From contig CM057449.1 in assembly GCA_016271365.2 (NCBI GenBank), positions 1,560,622,501 to 1,560,686,500 of the forward strand: a stretch of 64,000 nt of DNA, in the 5' to 3' direction. The position numbers and the translations under genes were made by a program. Positions 1 to 9,744 of the stretch are shown one piece after another; positions within the stretch are counted from its first letter, which is position 1, and each line of letters opens with the position of its first letter. The notes under the pieces were generated by a model that worked only from the letters and a program-made list of their open reading frames with translations, ran no database searches and was not told the origin of the DNA. This stretch comes from Neoceratodus forsteri. Lineage: Eukaryota > Chordata > Ceratodontiformes > Ceratodontidae.

Positions 1-245
1 TGCCTCCTCTCTGCTACCACTCTTGTGGAGCGGGATTACATGAGCCCTTCTCCAGTCTTCTGGGACCTCTCCTGTGCTTAGAGACTCACTAAACAGTTTT
101 GATAATGGCTCTGCTAGTTCCACTCTTAGCTCCTTTAGTATCCTGGGATGTATGCCATCAGGTCCCATTGCCTTGTCCACCCTGAGCTTATCAAGTTCTT
201 GTAGGACCCTTTCTTTTGTGAAGGGACTAGTGCACACCTCCCTCC
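1..245 (-). mobile_element. CR1-clade LINE RT fragment
   Basis: Read on the minus strand this is the finger region of a CR1-like reverse transcriptase. Visible phrases are 'KAMGPDGIHPRILKEL', 'LSTGEVPEDWRRAHVIPL' and a following 'HKSG', the usual order before the palm domain. The frame is open across the piece. It is cut by the window edge on its 3' side and ends abruptly near position 245 on its 5' side. No 3' end of the element is visible, so the subfamily cannot be given. Confidence 0.85.
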
Positions 246-454
246 CTCCATTTCAGCCGAAAGATGGCACCTCAGGAATGCACCATCTCCCTTGTGCTGC
301 ACTACAGTGTCAGTATTGGGATATTACCCCAAGTTCCTGGTGTAATGCTAGAACTTACAGTCTACCCGATCTTCCAGCCTCAGAGGTAAGTGTGCAACCT
401 GCTGAGCCACTGACACCAACTATAAGAACAGGTCTCCCACTCCAAATGGACAAG

Positions 455-705
455 ACACTGCAGCGGAGCGGTCAGCGCACAGAACTGTTAACCTGAGGTG
501 CAGGTTTTAATCCCACCACTACCACTTAGTCACTCACTGTTGATCTTGGGCAAATTATACAACCTCCCTATGTGGAACTATTCTATCTGATACACGCCTT
601 CATTCTCTGCACTAGAATCACCTGAGTTTTTCTTAACCTCGCTCAACCTGTGCCTTATGACTGCTCTCAGCTCTTCATGGTTTGTAAAGTGCTTTGTAAT
701 ACAGT
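455..705 (+). repeat. CORE-SINE (MIR-like), tRNA-derived head
   Basis: A tRNA-like head has an A-box-like stretch near 468-480 (ggtcagcgcac) and a B-box-like stretch at 503-514 (ggttttaatccc). It is followed by a MIR/CORE-like segment (ttgatcttgggcaaatta, about 540-557) and ends with the L2-type tail phrase tgtaaagtgctttgtaa near 680-696. This is the order head, core, LINE-related tail of CORE-SINEs. Divergence from the consensus is high, so it is an old insertion. Exact ends are approximate. Confidence 0.7.
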
Positions 706-3479
706 GTGTATGAGAGGTTCTGTATCAATTCAAATTGCTTACTTTTCCACTTATTCAGTGGTTAGCATAGTTTTTGTTTTTCTTTTGAAGCGGGTCATTG
801 CTTTGTTTTGTTGGTGGACTGCAGGGCATATGAAATCTGTGCCACTCACTCCTGCACGTCCTTGCTGCTGAGTATGAGTAGGACTTAGTAAATCCAGGTC
901 ACCTGTTACTTTGCACATCAGTTCCCTTTGTAGATACACAGTACAGTGAATATGATACAGGTGTCAAAACATGCCCTTTAATAAAAAGCTTTTGCTGTAA
1001 AAGTCACAGCCTGCAGCACAACAGTTACTAATGGCAACTCCTATGACAGGGAGAAGTTCAAACAGGCTTGCTTTCCTTATTAATTTCTCACTATATGGCC
1101 TGTTTGAGGGTTTTAGCAATACAGGATCATGTAGGCCAAAGCTGTCTTGGGGATAAAATTTCATTAGTTACACCATATAGTTTGTTAGAAATATGTGTTC
1201 CAGTACTTTAACATCTAAGTAGTGCCTTGTGGAAAACTAATTACTGAACCACTGAGAGCTCCTGTAATGTCCTGCATTTAAGTCCTGCACATCATACATA
1301 ATGCATGTAAAGCCGTCTCTGCACTCTGATTACAGAACACTGTCATTAAGTGAGCAAATTAAAGATGTGAATAATTCACTGGCTGGGCTTATTGTCAGTG
1401 CTGCATTGTGAAATTAGAATTTCTAATCAGGACTGCACATTTTTAACTCAATTAACACCAAGAGCATACCAAGATTGCACCAACAATAAAAATTATATCT
1501 TATTCTTTCATTCAAACAGACAATTAAACTGTGTTTTATTTTTTTTCCACATTACACCCTTATACAACAAAAACTGTAACCCTACGTTGCAAACCACTAA
1601 TATTTTAAACCTCAGCTAAAACACATACCTTCAGTTCCTTAACTGAAAATGTTATGAAGTTTAAAAGACTTATGACACAAGCATCTCTGCTCAGCGGCGA
1701 TTGACTTGTCATTCATGTGTAGCTATGTTACCATGAACTGTACAACACAGATTAGACTGATACAAAACAAACAAAACGGAAGGACGACCAAGGAAAAAGC
1801 AATTAAACGGAATAGTATCTATAGGTGCAGTTTTATGCTGTACAGATCTGCTGTCTTCTCTTTTTAGTATTCAACATAGTGCAGCACTTTCTCGTTTTTT
1901 ATTACAACGCATTGATACTTCTTCATGAGCATGCTATATAACAAACATCTATTCCTTACCTTAAACCTACATTTGCCGCAGACTAATGTATTTTGAGTCA
2001 CCCTTCGCAAGAAAAAAAAAACACTTCATTGCACAGTGCAGCGTGATGATAATCTTCGGCACACACACAGACAGTGTAAGCTGTCACATAAAATAAAAAT
2101 AATCATTTTTGAGCTTTCCTGTCTCCGAATGGTGCTCTTCCCTTCTGCACCAGAGACCCAAGTCAAGAACATCTGCTGGCTGTTGCACATCGAAATGTTT
2201 CTAATTTCCAGTTCGTTTCCATAGACGCGTGAACTTCAAAAGGAAAAAAAAATATGACACTGCGTAGAAAATGAGATTTTAGCACACGGCTGCTTCAGCC
2301 ATCTCCTCTCATTTCTGTCGAGTTTTTTGTGTGAAAATAGGGGACGATGGTATGAATGCACACACACAATGCAATAGAAGGGAGGCTGTCAGTGTAGATA
2401 AATCTGCATATGGAAATTAGGGTTATCCTGGGTATAATTTTATTTAACTGTGATGTACTGTTTTTTAATTAGACAGGAGCTCGGAGGAGAGCGAGATTCT
2501 TACCAAAGAGCAGCAGAGAGGACGTGATTATCATACAGTTCAATAAAAATGGGACCCTACAGTAGTTTTTCTCTTGCACTGGCGACGCAGTTTGCTTAAA
2601 AAGCTTTTGCAATCATTCATATACACCGGTTCAGTAGCGTGCGAAGAGGGTGAGACTACGCACAGCTCGGAGTTACAGACAACATGCAAAGTGGACTATA
2701 AAAAAAAAAAAAAGTGTTTTGCTAATAACATTAGGACACAATTTGCATCAAATTCTGCAAGTCGGCCCCTGTAGTGACAGGAGACGCGCGCTCCGTGTCA
2801 CACATATTTAAGAAGTTAGATTGTTTTTAATAATTTCAAACGCGCCTTCATTTCTGAGATCTACAGACATTTTAGAAGCCGAGTCAGGCCTTGGACAACT
2901 TGGTATCGTTTAGTGTAGCAACAAGTAATTATTAGTACACATGCTTTTTTCATTAATGTCCTTCTTCCACTTGAAAGCAGCCTGTGTAGTGAACTGAAAA
3001 ACAATTACTTGGTGGGCTAATAAAAAGTATCAAACTGCCTAATTTGTCGTTCTCGTATCTAATTCTGCCAGTAAATCTCTGCATTCATACGAGTCAAGGA
3101 TAAAATAAAAAGCTGAGAATTCGCCTGCTAGTTTGTTTCTTACCAATGTAAGAATAAATAGAACAACAGAGCCTTTCCCTAGCCTGACATAAGCAAGTCT
3201 CCAGCAGGTCTGTGCTGCTGCAGATGTAACCAACCCTGAATACTCAAGTCTGCACACAATCTTTCATGTGTCAAAACTATGTCCGTCTGATCCTAGTTTA
3301 CACAGCACAGTAGATGTCCTGTTGAGTGGAGGACTAGGACACCGACTGTCGTTTCACAGTACAACAATGCATGGCTAGTGACAGTGGTGAATAGTCGTCT
3401 CCATCCACGTGTAACGTAGCAACACTTCTCCTGGACACTCAGTGCACCCCTCCAGAAACTTTTCCGAAGAGCACCGCAT
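706..3479. other. No gene recognised; AT-rich non-coding DNA
   Basis: Only short open frames with no recognisable domain are present. There are scattered A- and T-runs, including an A-run near 2700-2713, and short CA-rich bits near 2060 and 2360. No repeat family, RNA gene or splice-flanked exon could be supported. Confidence 0.5.
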
Positions 3480-3724
3480 TTGGTGTCGTGGAGCCCCTGC
3501 AGTTACGTCATTGATTGGCACCTGAATCATGGGGGCGGGGAATAGGCGGGTTGTATGCAAGCTATGACCAATGGCAGTCCGCGGCAGCTTGTACGCTGCG
3601 GCGTTGGGCTGCGTTGAGCACGCGCGGTTGTAGCCAGCGGTTCTCTGCGCGGGATGTTTGGACGAGTTCCGGCTGGTGACTGCCTGATAGAGAAGAAAAA
3701 AGTGTGAACAAAACGCCAGATTAG
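3480..3724 (+). promoter_or_regulatory. CpG-rich promoter-like segment with possible exon 1
   Basis: CpG dinucleotides are dense here (roughly twenty between 3480 and 3690) in a window that is otherwise CpG-poor outside transposons. Promoter-type motifs cluster: a CRE-like tacgtca near 3502, an inverted CCAAT (attgg) near 3511, a GC box (ggggcgggg) near 3532, and a forward CCAAT (gaccaatgg) near 3566. About 150 bp downstream there is a plausible splice donor, AG|gtaggg, at about 3722-3728. CCAAT boxes face both ways, so a bidirectional promoter is possible. Orientation as plus is inferred from the donor and from the plus-strand exon at 63476. There is no TATA box. The 161-codon open frame on the other strand here has no recognisable domain. 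Confidence 0.45.
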
Positions 3725-4189
3725 GTAGGGGATGACTTCCAAATATAGCTGAAAACTGTAGTGTGGTGAGCCGAGCGTTGTTGCACAGAAACCCCATTTG
3801 GCGCTGCTGGCTGGGGCCTGCCTTGTGCCAATTGCCTGGTGCAGTGGTGTAGGCGGACATACTCTCTCACATTTGTAGAAGAACCTGCTCTAGTTAGTTG
3901 CCCTTTTTGTAATCATTATTGCTCTGATTTGGACTAAAGGAAAGTATGCTACTGTTCCTTTGTTAAAGTAGTGGCGGTGCACTAGGAAGTGGTTTTTACA
4001 GTTTAAATTGTGATGTTTGGGACATAGATGTACTAGTTTTGAGATTACGTTAAACTTCTTTAGTTTTGCAGTAAGCGCATGAACAAATAATCTAGTTGTG
4101 TCAGTGTAAATCTTCTCGTTTTAGACCCAGTTCCTACTATATGCATTTTATAACTCCATGATACATACTCAAACGGTGGACAGCACTTG
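3725..4189. other. No feature recognised
   Basis: Sequence directly downstream of the CpG-rich segment. It is AT-richer, has no domain-bearing frame, and no repeat family was recognised. Confidence 0.4.
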
Positions 4190-4917
4190 AGGCAGAATGT
4201 GTTCAAGCCTAACATTTATTTCATTATTGGCTTTGTGTTCCTCTGGGAGTATAGGTGGCTTGTGGAACTGCCTGATTGGGTGAAATGTGGAAAACACAAA
4301 TGTGTTTGTTCTGGACTTTCCAGATTTACCGCATGCAAGGTGTGAGTAAAATCCAGAAATGAGCCTGAGTGGCCACCTTGTTACACAGATGACCCCCCCA
4401 CTGGAACGGCGGCCCTGACCCAGCCAGATACCCATCACCTGGTTGGATGGTCCCCTGAATGTACACCATTTTCAGTAAGCCAGGACTGGATACTATGAAA
4501 GTCAGCATTAAGCTGTTAATAAAGTCAAGTGTTTTTAGAGCTGGCTAGGACTACCTAGTCGTCAACATATAGGGTAGTGCTGCAGTGGACAGGCATGTGA
4601 GGGAGATAATTAATATTAGGTCAGACTAGGATAGGGCCAAGGATGGATCCCTGGAGGATAACAAACGAGGCCAGGGTCAATTCAGACTGGGTCATATTGA
4701 ATTTGACCATTTGTTTTGAATCCTGGAGATAATTGGCAACTAGGGCACTGCATGAGATGATAAACCCAAGACATGGAACTTGGAACAGGGATGCTTGTGA
4801 TTGACCAGGCTGAAGGCTTTCGATGGCTTTACAAAGACTGCCTCAGTTACATTGTCTTATTCCGTGGCTGCCCTAATCTCTGAGATTTCTTTGGTAAGGG
4901 CTGTTGTCCTGCTATCG

Positions 4918-5237
4918 CAGGGGTGTCCAACCTTGTCTTGGACATGAGCACTTTTAAATGTCAGAATAAGACGTGAGCCACAACAAGAGATTTCACCATG
5001 AGGCCTGTACCTTACCCTTTGTAGCCATATTTAAGAGGTAAAATAACAGTCATAGTCAATATTTAACTAAACTATTAATTTGTTGCATAATTTAAAAATG
5101 GCTCTTAAATTATTAGAAAAAGATAGTTCTTTATTGTATTTCTATAATCTTAAAATAGTCTGGGTGTTACCCTGTTTGTTCACTGGGGTTCTTGTGAGCC
5201 ACATCAAACTGTGTGAGCTACAGGATGGCCACCCCTG
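4918..5237. mobile_element. hAT-type MITE with 8-bp target-site duplication
   Basis: The element begins caggggtgtccaacc and ends ggatggccacccctg, so the termini are inverted copies of a CAGGGGTG(T/G)CCA motif typical of hAT elements. The flanking 8-mers are tgctatcg (4910-4917) and tgctatgg (5238-5245), matching at 7 of 8 positions, as expected for hAT. It is 320 bp with no transposase, hence non-autonomous. It sits inside the old minus-strand LINE and is therefore younger than it. Confidence 0.85.
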
Positions 5238-5245
5238 TGCTATGG

Positions 5246-5835
5246 TATTTCAGCTCTTTTGCACTTTATGATGCAGGTGTCAGGACAAGAAGCAGTATGG
5301 CTGACAGAAATACCGTCACTACTGTGGTTCAGAAAAGTAAGCACACAAAACTATAAAGTTGACATTCGGAGGTGTTTCAGCATCTGCCCGTTTAGCGTAG
5401 TGGTTAGAGTAGTGGACTGTGATTGAGGTAGGCCATTGCTGGTGACTGGGGTTAGATACCCACAACCTCCACTTGCGTTCTGTGTGATTGTTACCCAAAT
5501 GAGTGAATCAAAGAAATCTCTGTGGTCACCCCTGAACACTGAACGGCTGCTTGTATAATTTTTTTTTTCTTCAAAATTATGCGACTGTGAAGTTGATTAT
5601 ACTTAGTTACTGGTGGTGTGGGGAGCACCCCGTAAAAATAAATTGTCTGAATTGTTTTTGGTAAAGTTTTCTTTTTTTTCTTTCTTTTTTTTCAGTTAAA
5701 AGTTTTATTATGTATTCTCAATGAAAAAGAGACATACATAAAGTTATGGCACTGATGGTGTTCCCGTCCGTGACAGTATAACTGTCGCCCATACTGTTTC
5801 CTGTCCGCCATGACACCTGAATCATAAAGTGCAAA
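5246..5835. repeat. Inverted duplication of a LINE segment
   Basis: The plus-strand stretch 5260-5330 (starting tgcactttatgatgcagg) recurs in reverse orientation at about 5760-5832 (reverse complement starting tgcactttatgattcagg). Similarity continues through a ...cagtatggNcgacag... stretch. The right arm belongs to the minus-strand LINE, so the left arm is that LINE's sequence turned around. The ~430 bp between the arms hold the tRNA-headed SINE and T-rich DNA. Confidence 0.65.
5385..5545 (+). repeat. tRNA-derived SINE
   Basis: The A-box-like tagcgtagtggttagag (5394-5410) and B-box-like gggttagatacc (about 5450-5461) have tRNA-like spacing after allowing for a small insertion. They are followed by a CORE-like tgtgtgattgttacccaa. 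The acceptor stem does not pair and there is no intact tRNA fold, so this is a SINE head rather than a tRNA gene. Ends are approximate. Confidence 0.65.
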
Positions 5836-6170
5836 CGCTCCTGTCTTTCCAGAAGCCATGCTGCTCAGGATTAAGTGGCTTATTTTAGACTAGAGGTGGT
5901 CAGTCAGTTGGGAAGCCACAACCTTCTCTAGCAGTTTGCTAAGGGCCAATAGGATCGCAATAGGGCAGTTCTCATTTCATTTAGGATTCTCATGCTTAAG
6001 GACCAGGACAACTCTGTCTGTTTTCCAGGTGTCAGGAAGCGTGCCAGAGAACAAGGACAAATTGAAAATATAAGTGATGGGCAAGGAAGGTAACTTCCAG
6101 ATGGATTCGTTTAGGCGTCATATTGCAGTGACCAGCACTTAATAAATCCTCTGTCAATGTTGTACATTGC

Positions 6171-6494
6171 AGTAGTGATGTATGTTTTAAGTTTGTACTG
6201 TTGCCCAATGTATAACAGCTGTACTCAATGCTTAAGTTTAGTTATCCTTTAGTGTAAGTTCTTATTGACGTGGAGCCTTTGCAAAGGAGCCGATGATTCA
6301 AAGGATTGTAATTCCGATATCTTTCAATAAATAAGTATGTACGAAAGTTTCCCAGAAGCCTACCTACTTTCTTATACACTTGTGGTTTTGAAGTTAAAGG
6401 GGGGGATGAGGGAAGAGCAAACAAGGAGAAGGTGTTCCTTCGCTGTAGGGTGCCAGAACCAGAAGGTGGAGGCAGTTGCTCACATGAGGGTCTG
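6171..6494. other. No feature recognised
   Basis: Non-coding stretch between the old LINE and the minisatellite. No motif could be supported. Confidence 0.35.
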
Positions 6495-6690
6495 GCATGC
6501 CCACCCATGGGTCCAGAATGACCACCCTAGGGCTGAAATGACCACTTTGAGTGCTTAAATGACCACCCCTGGGCTGTAATGCCCACCTTGGGTGTCTAAC
6601 TGCCCTCACGAGGGTCCACAGTGCTCACTGTAGGGCCATAATGATCACCCTGGTCTCTGGAGTGCCCATCCTCTGTGCCTCATTGCCCAC
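6495..6690. repeat. 21-bp minisatellite, block 1
   Basis: Diverged tandem units of about 20-21 bp, each built on the pattern xxGAATGxCCACCCTxGGG. Examples start at 6497 (tggcatgcccacccatggg) and 6518 (cagaatgaccaccctaggg). Near the right end units drift in length and sequence. Separated from block 2 by about 330 bp of unrelated DNA. Confidence 0.8.
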
Positions 6691-7017
6691 CCAGGGCTGT
6701 TAAAACAAATACAACACACTTAAAATGCAGGTTCATAAGTGTATTTTAAAAACAGATAACCAGAGTTGTTTTACGGAGAATTTCCACTTTGACAGGGGGA
6801 CTCTGTCGAAGTGGAAGTGCTTCAGCAAAATGCGGCTCAGTCAGTCTCACTGTGCCTTTGTCCTGCTCCTGTTAACTTTTTGAATAAATCTGTGGTCCAC
6901 AGGTTGTGGACTTATATTTTTGTGTGCCATATTTCTTGTGCCCCAGCCAGAGTGCATTGGCACCAGACTCTAATTTTGCTCTTTGATGCCTCCTTTTTCT
7001 GTGTTTCCCACCCCAAG
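6691..7017. other. Spacer between minisatellite blocks
   Basis: This DNA is AT-richer than the flanking blocks and shows no 21-bp periodicity. No coding domain or known repeat was recognised. It may be an insertion that split one array, or independent DNA between two arrays. Confidence 0.35.
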
Positions 7018-7520
7018 GGCTGGAATGGCCACCATCTGTGCCTGAATTTCCATCCTGGGGGCCTGGATGCCCACCCTGTGTGCAAGAATGCCCACCCTGG
7101 GGGCCCAAACAACCACTTTGAGTGTTTGACTGCCCACTTTTTGTGTTGGAATGCCCACCCGCTGTTTCTAAATGAACTCCCTTGGGTCTGGAATGCCTAC
7201 ACTCTGTGCATCAGTGCCCACTCTGGTGGCCAAAATGACCATACTCTGCCCGCTCTGGGTGATGGAATGTCCATCAACTGTGCCTCACTGCCCACTATGG
7301 GACGGGAATGCCCACTCTCACTTCCCACCCTCTGTTCCTCAGTGCCCACCTCGGGGCCAGAATACTCACCCTTTCCTTGAAGTCCCTGCTTAGGGCTGGA
7401 ATGCTGACCCTGTGTGCTAGAATGGCCATCCTCGGGCCTGAATGACCACCTTCTGTGACTCAGTGCCCATCCAAGTTGGTACTGCAACCGTGGTGGCAAG
7501 AATGACCACTCTCTGAACCC
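7018..7520. repeat. 21-bp minisatellite, block 2
   Basis: At least eleven near-perfectly phased 21-bp units run from 7020 to about 7250, then less regular units to about 7520. Units alternate between a ...CTGTGTG/C form and a ...CTGGGGG form, suggesting a 42-bp higher-order unit. Because 21 is a multiple of three, frames stay open and translate into seven-residue repeats such as WNAHPLF and KNAHPGG on the plus strand. Long frames on both strands are a by-product of this phasing. No promoter, splice signal or homology supports a protein. Confidence 0.85.
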
Positions 7521-8375
7521 ACCATGCGGACCAGAAGCCCTTTCTCTTAATAACAAGCACACACTCACATTCATTCAGACAGTGTCTGGCTGAGGTAGTG
7601 AGAGGAGGGTCTGTGCAGGTTGCCACCCCCTTCCCTTCAATTACATTTTTTATATCCTTTCTGTTAAGTTGGGGTCGGGCACTAGTGCCACTCTGTGGCA
7701 TGGGGGTGGAGGATGCTGAGTGGGTGGGCCAAGTAGGGCAATTGTCTGTTTTATGGGGCTGGTGCTGAGAAGGTGGGTGAGGGAGGGAGGGAGGTGTTAC
7801 TTATTTACTTGAGACATAATGGGGAAGGAGGAAGTGTGCACGGCTTCCTCAGTGGGTGAGGGGGGAAGGGGGGACTTTATATGACGATTGTCGGGGCTGA
7901 GGAAGGATGGTGGGAGTTTAGATGCTACAGAGGGTGGGGGAGGCATTACATTGTTTATTTTGGTGGCAAGCCCTCTCAGTCTGCGACAGCCAATTCTGGG
8001 AAGTGACAGTTCGTGCAGCTTTGCAAGTGAAGTGTCGTTGGACTGGCCAACTGGATGAGCCAGTAGACCTTTATCTGCCATCATTATTTATGTATCTGTG
8101 TTTTTTACATTATAAAGCGCTACATGATGTGGTGTTACTTATGTGAAGTGCCACTTTGCGTAGTATTTCCCTGGTGAAATTGGCACTTTGTTATGCAAAG
8201 CAGCAAGAGAAGTAGCCGCCATTTGTGTGGCACTACACCTACTGAAGTTCAATCACTTCCTTCGGACCTACACGCCTGTAGATTTACTTGGAGTAGCACG
8301 TATTGCCATAAATACAAGGCGCAATTTTACATCACAGTAGTTCCCTCAGGAATTTTAATATTTCTTGAGAATTTA
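7521..8375. other. No gene recognised
   Basis: Contains a G-rich, purine-biased part (about 7690-7960) followed by ordinary non-coding sequence. No domain, splice-flanked exon or repeat family was recognised. Confidence 0.4.
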
Positions 8376-8640
8376 TTTATTTAAATTTTGGTAATCGGGT
8401 AAACCCACTGAGACCATGACAGTCCCTTTTTCAGGGGAGACCTGGGATTAAACACAGATAAGAACATTTTGTGAGGTTACAGTACATATACAGGTTGACA
8501 ATTACATAAGTTAGCACAGAAATCGACAGACAGTGGTATACTGAGCATAGAAAGTTGTACATGGCATGTACCAGGCTGGCAAAAATTCTATTGCCTGGGA
8601 CAATAGAAAACCCTATCTGGACAATCGGCTTTTAATATTT
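8376..8640 (-). mobile_element. Rex1-like LINE 3' end, 5'-truncated
   Basis: The left edge reads tttatttatttaaattttgg, followed by gtaatcgggtaaacccactg, agaccatgacagtccctttt and tcaggggagacc. The same 3'-terminal block occurs at 28622-28690 (minus) and at 46695-46765 (plus), where it follows an RT coding region, so this is the 3' end of that LINE family inserted on the minus strand. The complementary tracts cccct/aggggNg flanking the A-run could form a small 3' hairpin. No coding part is recognisable. Confidence 0.75.
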
Positions 8641-9744
8641 AAATGCACGCTGGACAACCGCAGTGTTAAACTGTTGTTTTCGGCAGTCTGAGCATATGCC
8701 AGATTTCCTAGCCTGATGCATGTGCGACTGCTGAAATGAACCTTTTTTTTTTTTGCTGCTACCTTGTGTGGTCAGTTGCTGGCAGGCAGCTGCGATCTTG
8801 GGAGGGGGCGAGAAGCAAACGCGTCAGGAACACAGGCGCCCAGACAGGTCAACTGACTGGGAGTAGCAAAAATAGTCCCCTTCTTCCTTGTTCAGGCACT
8901 GATGGACAGCTCAGGCATCCTGTGGGGCAGAAAGATAGAGTTGAGTCAGGGGGATGTGCTGCTGGTAGTTCCATCACATGTTTTCCACTTTCCTCTTCTT
9001 TACTTCTTGTGGCGGAAGCCGAGTGGATCCTTCAGCAGTTTTCCCCCTCCCACTACATCAAGTCGAACTGGCAGGGTTGAACTCAGGCTGGATCAGGGAG
9101 TCATGCAGCTGGTGGGATTCATATGCAGAGCTGCCTGGAGTGTCTGCGATACTTGAGTCACCTCAGATGGATGGAGCCACGGCACCAGGTGGAAGAAGGA
9201 GCAGCTCCAAGATCCAGCGGAGAACCACCTGACCTGACATGCAACAGGGATGGATCTAGGGACGTAATGACAGACAGGTATATGGCGCTAACTGGTTACA
9301 GGCCTCTGCTGGCTGGGGGAGGGAGAGAAAGTGCAAGAGTACGCCCCGCCCCAGGGGGTGTTCCCCGCCACGCTCTCAACCTGACCGTCAGATGGATTCT
9401 CCTCAACTGCTGTGCTCACTAAAACTGAGCTCCTAGAACAATCAGGTATATATATGTTTTTTTTATTATTTTTATTAAGCAAAACAGAGCTTCGTAATTT
9501 CCCAGTTTCCCACCATGAGTTGCAATCAGGACTTGGCACTGGGATGGGGAATGAAGGAATTGACTTCGCAAATGGAGGGGGGAGGCGGAGCTGGCAACAG
9601 ATTGTGGTTTGGCTGGAATAGTGGCACCAACCACCGGGAGAGTATACTGGAGTTGCTGCTGGGGATGGGGGTTGCTGAGAGGGGTCACAGCTAAAGCACA
9701 TGTTGACTGGAAAAGATGAATTTAGCAGTTGCTAGTTTGAAGTA
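8641..9744. other. No gene recognised
   Basis: Moderately GC-rich, with several overlapping open frames up to 137 codons on both strands but no recognisable domain. T-runs lie near 8740 and 9455. It could include 5' parts of retroelements, but no motif supports that. Confidence 0.35.

Larger units (their letters stand above)
4190..6170 (-). mobile_element. Old Rex1/L2-type LINE, heavily interrupted
   Basis: On the minus strand, degraded RT motifs occur in the right order. From the right these are 'LPDTWKTDRVVLVLKHENP' and 'ALSKLLEKVVASQLTDHL' (about 6050-5890), a 'KAFSLVNHK' catalytic-A-like piece near 4820, 'QGSILGPIL' near 4650, 'LYVDD' near 4565, and 'SIQSWLTENG' near 4480. Stops and frameshifts are frequent. 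The copy is broken by a hAT MITE (4918-5237), a tRNA-headed SINE (about 5385-5545) and an inverted duplication. It is long dead. Exact clade and both ends are uncertain. Confidence 0.7.

Noticed and set aside
3375..3860. 161-codon minus-strand open frame over the CpG-rich segment
   Set aside because: No domain, no splice context, and CpG-rich DNA is poor in stop codons by composition.
5385..5470. tRNA gene
   Set aside because: A- and B-box-like words exist but the stems do not pair, and it is followed by a SINE core.
6811..7380. 189-codon plus-strand frame of heptad peptides
   Set aside because: The 21-bp repeat unit keeps frames open on both strands; there is no promoter, homology or codon signal.
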